Shown here: piece by piece, positions 60,243-64,000 of the stretch
Layout: the number at the start of each line of letters is the position of its first letter
How positions within the stretch are numbered: position 1 is the stretch's first letter
Source of the DNA: Corylus avellana
Lineage: Eukaryota > Streptophyta > Magnoliopsida > Fagales > Betulaceae
NCBI RefSeq assembly: GCF_901000735.1
Contig: NC_081547.1
Location: 11,577,156 to 11,641,155 of the forward strand
Direction of reading: 5' to 3'
Length of the DNA: 64,000 bases
Position numbers and translations under genes: made by a program
The notes under the pieces: generated by a model
What the model saw: the letters and a program-made list of their open reading frames with translations, nothing else
Told to the model about the DNA's origin: nothing
Databases searched by the model: none

Positions 60243-60759
60243 ATTTTATATTAATAGGCCACCATGAGAAAGGTATTAAAATCCAATCCAATCAAATTTC
60301 AATTTAAAGTTATCTTTATTATTAGGTATAAGAGCAAATCGATCCACTTGTGCATGGTCCACCCATAAACGACAACAAAGAATGGGGCAAAAAATTGTAC
60401 GATTCATTGAGCAATTCGAGCAACAGTTGCGAGAAGTGATTTTGATGCCGTTGGCGCTCAACATGAAATTTGATCGTCTCTTTGAGGACGTTCAATGCAA
60501 CCAATGTCAGCGAGAGTTGCTTTAAAGCACTATCGTTGCCGTCTGTTGGAGCACTTTTGGATTTGGGCTCGGGTTCTTGTTAGGAGGGACACTCACTCCC
60601 AATACTCATGTCAAACCCTTATATCAACAGTTATAACTTTATTGGGGTGCCAAGGCTTGCAACGAGATGGGTGGATGCTCCGGCACTCGCAATGAGAGGT
60701 AAGAAGGTCTCCACAAGGAAATTCAAAAGAACAATATAGATAGTCAAGATATATGAAAA

Positions 60760-61245
60760 ATTCAGGAGAAACTTCATTTAACCCCCTAAAGTTTCATTAC
60801 TTTTGCAATTGCTTTCCTCTTCTCAAAGTTTAAAAATTCTCAATTTTATGTATCAAATTTCTAACTTTTTGTAATGTCACCCATCCGTTAGGTTTTTTTT
60901 TTTTTTTTTTTTTTTCTTAAATTCTGTCAAAATTCTCAAAGTACTCATATATATATATATATATATATATTAAAAAAATGCAAAAAATACAAAGATTTAG
61001 GTGTGGGTATTTTTGCAAATTCCGTTAAATCCTGACAATGCTTGAATCTTTGCAAAAAAATTTTAAAAGGGTTATTTTTGCAATTATGACACCCCTCCAT
61101 TATGATTTAAAGTAAAAACTTAACAGATGAGTGACATTGCAAAAAATCGAAGGTTCAATATACTAAATTAAAAAGTATATTGAACCTTTAGAAGAGTAAT
61201 TGTAAAAGTGATGAAAGTTTAGAGGGGGTTAAGTGAAGTTTTTCC
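60760..61245. mobile_element. about 485-bp MITE, copy B
   Basis: Arms GAAACTTCATTTAACCCCC and, in reverse, GAAAAACTTCACTTAACCCC extend for over 100 bp as inverted repeats. The inside has poly-T (about 60890-60916) and (AT)n (about 60949-60971). Non-coding, MULE-like. Confidence 0.75.
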
Positions 61246-61889
61246 AAATAACAAGAAGAAGATACAATCATTGGGTATGAAGTTGGCACCACCAAGATGA
61301 AACCAATGAAACCGGCCACCTTGGAATCTCGCGAATTGCAATTGATACCTTATGGATATTAATAGATAAACCCACCATTGAATGAATGTGTGCATGGTCC
61401 ACATGACATGAGTTCATAAATCTAATAATTGATATATTGAATTTGTAAAAAAAAATATTTGTGTAACATGCCTCGGGTGAGAATGTTGTCATATCTAACT
61501 CGACCACCAACTAGTCAACTACTAAGCATGGACATGAGCTCACAAGGAAAACTTCCCTGTGTTGGCATGGGCAGAATTCATTCCTTAAATCGCTAGCTCG
61601 TGTTAATTTAACTTTAAATAAATGCATCCCCGGCCCAGATAAACCTTTTGGTCAAGGCAAAATAGTCTCTTTTCCGGTTGTAGCTCTCAAGATAAATTGA
61701 TAGGGAATCCCCTATTTATTTAATAACCCTACCATAAAGAAAGCATCATAATCCATCCGAGTCAAATTTCAATTCAAAGTTATCTTATCATAGAGTACCC
61801 CTAATGATGGAGTAAATGAGTATTATAAGGTGATTGGTTGTTTTGAGCAAGGAATTAATTGCATCATATTTATGATATATTACAACATC

Positions 61890-61890
<1 letters not shown>

Positions 61891-61922
<32 letters not shown>

Positions 61923-62333
61923 AATAAAATAAAAAATAAAAAACAAGATTGAGAAGCAAATGCATACAGAAAAAGAACTCATTTTCAACAGATTCCATTT
62001 GAGTGTCATTCGAAGAAGATTCATAATACATAATCCATATTTACAGAGAAACGTACACATGAACAAAAAGAAAAAAGAAAATAGAACAAGAAAAACACTC
62101 CAAAGCTCAAAGCTCAATCACCTGAAGGTACCCAGAAAAAGAAGACTCAATTTACAGAAACCCATGGAAGCAATGGTTACTCTTGTGATTATTCTTCGGC
62201 CGAACCATTTTATTATTATTACTAGACTAAGGTGTTATATTTATATGCAGATGCATAACATATAGTCTAGATATATGTACAAATATATTATATATTGCCG
62301 AGACCGACGTCAAACAAATCGTCACTTCCTTTC
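61891..62333. other. intergenic sequence and 3' flank of the DRM1-type gene
   Basis: (TA)n at about 61890-61912. An ORF at 61960 has no recognisable domain. The part next to 62334 should hold the 3' UTR of the minus-strand gene. Confidence 0.5.
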
Positions 62334-63868
62334 TCAACGATCCAAAGCACTAATCACGATCCTGTAACACGTACGTAAAAAACCATCAGCAAGATCCCAT
62401 TAGAATAATTTCTAAATTGCTTCTCATACATTAAAAGCAGGTAACATTTTAATAGAGTACTGCTATATAATTGGGATGATGTGACAATAAAAATTAGTCA
62501 TTGGATCAACAATAGCTTTGTAAAAAGAAAAATCGATTAATTTTTACGGTTACTTGCTAATTTTCAATGCCACATCAATGCGTTTGTATGAAAATCATAT
62601 AGCAATCTACTGAATAATAGTAATACGGCCCTGGCACTTGGATTGAAAATCCTGAATGATTTCCATTCCAACCGGGACAGTGCCAAAGAGCCAGGGGCAT
62701 ATATCTCGTTCTAGAAAGTAAAATTAAAGAGAGAGAACCAATCGAAAGCGGTCGGACTTCTAGACTCAGGTTGTTCTAATGCTCCGACCAGCGATTTTCT
62801 CCTCGTATATTTTTTCATGATGTCCACGCCAGGTGTCTCCGCTGCATGCAAACCAAATCCCGGCCATATAATTAACGACGAATTAATATAAGATAAACAA
62901 AAGTTTTACTTGATCTGTAAATTAAGTAAAGGACATAAAAGTAGTTGTTTGGCCACTGAGAAAACATAGCAAACGCCGAAAGGATTAATGTTTCAAAATT
63001 TTACAACCCCGATGTGCCCTCATCTTGATCCCATGCAAATCAAGGAAAAGAGAAAGGCTGTGAAGAATAAAATATCAATTCCCACCCCTTCATTGTACAC
63101 ATAAGCTGCTGTAAGTTGTTATTTCTTTTCTACTAAATTTCACCAACCAATCACAATTTTTGCTTTGAATAAACAACAATAAATCATAAGAAAGCGTCAA
63201 TTCTTATAATATTCATTTATGTTAGAATATAAATTAAATGGTTAAATTTATATTTTTTAATTATCTTATTCATTCACTTTCCATTTTAATTAGATATTCA
63301 ATGTATTAGATCTCTTAAAATTAATATAAATTAAACTATTAAAGTCATCTCTTCTTATAATCTAGCTCCATAGGTTTTTTTTTTTTTTTTTTTTCTTTCT
63401 CAACTTCTTTAATTTATATCTTTTTTACTATTTTTCAAAAACCAAATAAATCTTCAAAGAAAAAAAAAAAAAAAAAAAAAAAACCATCTACATGCTATTT
63501 TTCAGAAAACAAATAAACTGTGAAAAAGAAAAAAAGAAAAAAAGCACCATCTAAATACTGGCTTGATCATTTTCATGCAAAGAAAATGAGAGTACTTGGT
63601 AATTGATCTTACGTGTTAATGGTGTTCTAGGGGTGGCAGAGCCCGCGGGAGACACCGGGGCCGAACCGGGATCAACCGAGAGGTTGTTAAAAGCGGAATT
63701 CGCCCTAAGAATGGTAATGCTCCGACTTACTTGCACCTCACCATCAGCCACCATAGGAGGCGAACCGGTGGCCGAAAAGGAATCATATTTGCGGAGTTTA
63801 CTGAGGCCGGTGTCGGGTGCTGGACCAGCAAGGGTTTCGTCCCAAAGCTTGTGAAGGAAATTAGCCAT
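62334..63868 (-). CDS. DRM1: dormancy/auxin-associated protein (DRM1/ARP family)
   Basis: A small plant protein whose mRNA rises in dormant buds and falls with auxin; biochemical role unknown. The three-exon model is 63613-63868, 62739-62841 and 62334-62361, all minus, with GTAAG, GTTCTC and matching CAG acceptors. It adds to 387 bases, giving 128 residues. The N-terminus MANFLHKLWDETLAGPAPDT and the segment RKYDSFSA are the family signature. RSITILR and the Ser/Pro stretch (DPGSAPVSPAGSATPRTP) follow. Exon 2 gives KKYTRRKS and RSPTAFDW; the 28-base exon 3 gives IVISALDR and the stop. Introns are about 771 and 377 bases. Exon 3 would be missed by simple ORF search; its phase fit and its IVISALDR end support it. 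An alternative end without exon 3 reads into the intron and stops within about 25 bases. Confidence 0.9.
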
Positions 63869-64000
63869 GACTTCTTCTTCTTCTTTCTTACAAGGGTGTA
63901 TATGTGTACGTATGATATATATTATATATATAAACTTATTTTGTTTACGTGAAAATAGTCTTTGGCCTTAACACAAAATAAGTATATATACGAAGAGATG
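63869..64000. other. upstream edge of the DRM1-type gene
   Basis: AT-rich leader or promoter sequence, cut by the window edge. No element could be assigned. Confidence 0.5.

Larger units (their letters stand above)
59621..61890 (+). repeat. duplicated block, copy B
   Basis: Second copy of the block at 55998-58404. Part 1 is 59621-60750, interrupted by two MITEs that are absent from copy A. Part 2 is 61471-61890. Between the parts a MITE plus about 150 bp of flank (60760-61400) is inverted relative to copy A. A 47-codon plus-strand ORF at 60381 (MGQKIVRFIEQFEQQ...) is open here and broken by stops in copy A. Confidence 0.8.

Noticed and set aside
61960..62265. Plus-strand 101-codon ORF
   Set aside because: Lys/Arg-rich from A-rich sequence, no domain, and it overlaps the probable 3' side of the DRM1-type gene.

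Overview
This is a plant nuclear window, most likely from a woody eudicot. It carries intron-containing genes for plant-specific proteins: a plastid acyl carrier protein, a SIP1-type trihelix factor and a dormancy/auxin-associated protein. It also has a nuclear-type tRNA-Ala, long CT/AT microsatellites, and many plant-specific transposons: Tat-lineage Gypsy, Copia, Mutator-like, CACTA and several MITE groups. The species cannot be fixed from sequence alone. Two runs of N, 20 and 100 bases long, are assembly gaps.

Left third (1-22 kb). A degenerate Tat-lineage Gypsy retrotransposon occupies about 1.2-13.2 kb. It has two LTRs, gag, protease, RT, two RNase H regions, integrase, 3' tandem repeats and an antisense ORF. 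Its gag is split by a 1,340-bp solo LTR with a perfect 5-bp target duplication. Then come a trihelix transcription factor gene with one apparent frameshift, a fold-back MITE, a tRNA-Ala(TGC) and a complete four-exon plastid acyl carrier protein gene.

Middle (21.8-42.9 kb). A CACTA-type terminus starts 0.43 kb after the acyl carrier protein stop codon. Inside that element's subterminal repeats sits an 11-kb Mutator-like element (MULE) with terminal inverted repeats of about 0.7 kb. The MULE carries a broken MURA transposase on the plus strand and, convergent to it, a GRF-zinc-finger/coiled-coil/membrane gene. Beyond it lie a retroelement ORF with a putative plant transposon protein domain, a 1-kb GATC-rich tandem array, a four-exon purple acid phosphatase gene fragment, an array of palindromic CGATCG motifs, and a decayed CACTA transposase that runs into the 100-N gap.

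Right third (43-64 kb). A second CACTA element (about 43.1-54.25 kb) appears coding-intact. It holds a five-exon TNP2-type transposase (1,109 aa) and an eight-exon Transposase_24-type protein (559 aa). The stop codon of the first overlaps the start codon of the second. A dense TGACGTGTCA-type subterminal array and a terminal CACTA repeat mark the right end; the left end is not visible. Next are a Copia fragment and a locally duplicated block (about 56.0-58.4 and 59.6-61.9 kb). A truncated copy of the acyl carrier protein's last exon and 3' flank lies between the two copies. Comparing the copies dates several MITE insertions. The window ends with a complete three-exon DRM1/ARP-type gene on the minus strand.

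The host genes are ordinary housekeeping or regulatory genes and do not form one pathway. Most of the structure comes from nested transposition and local duplication.
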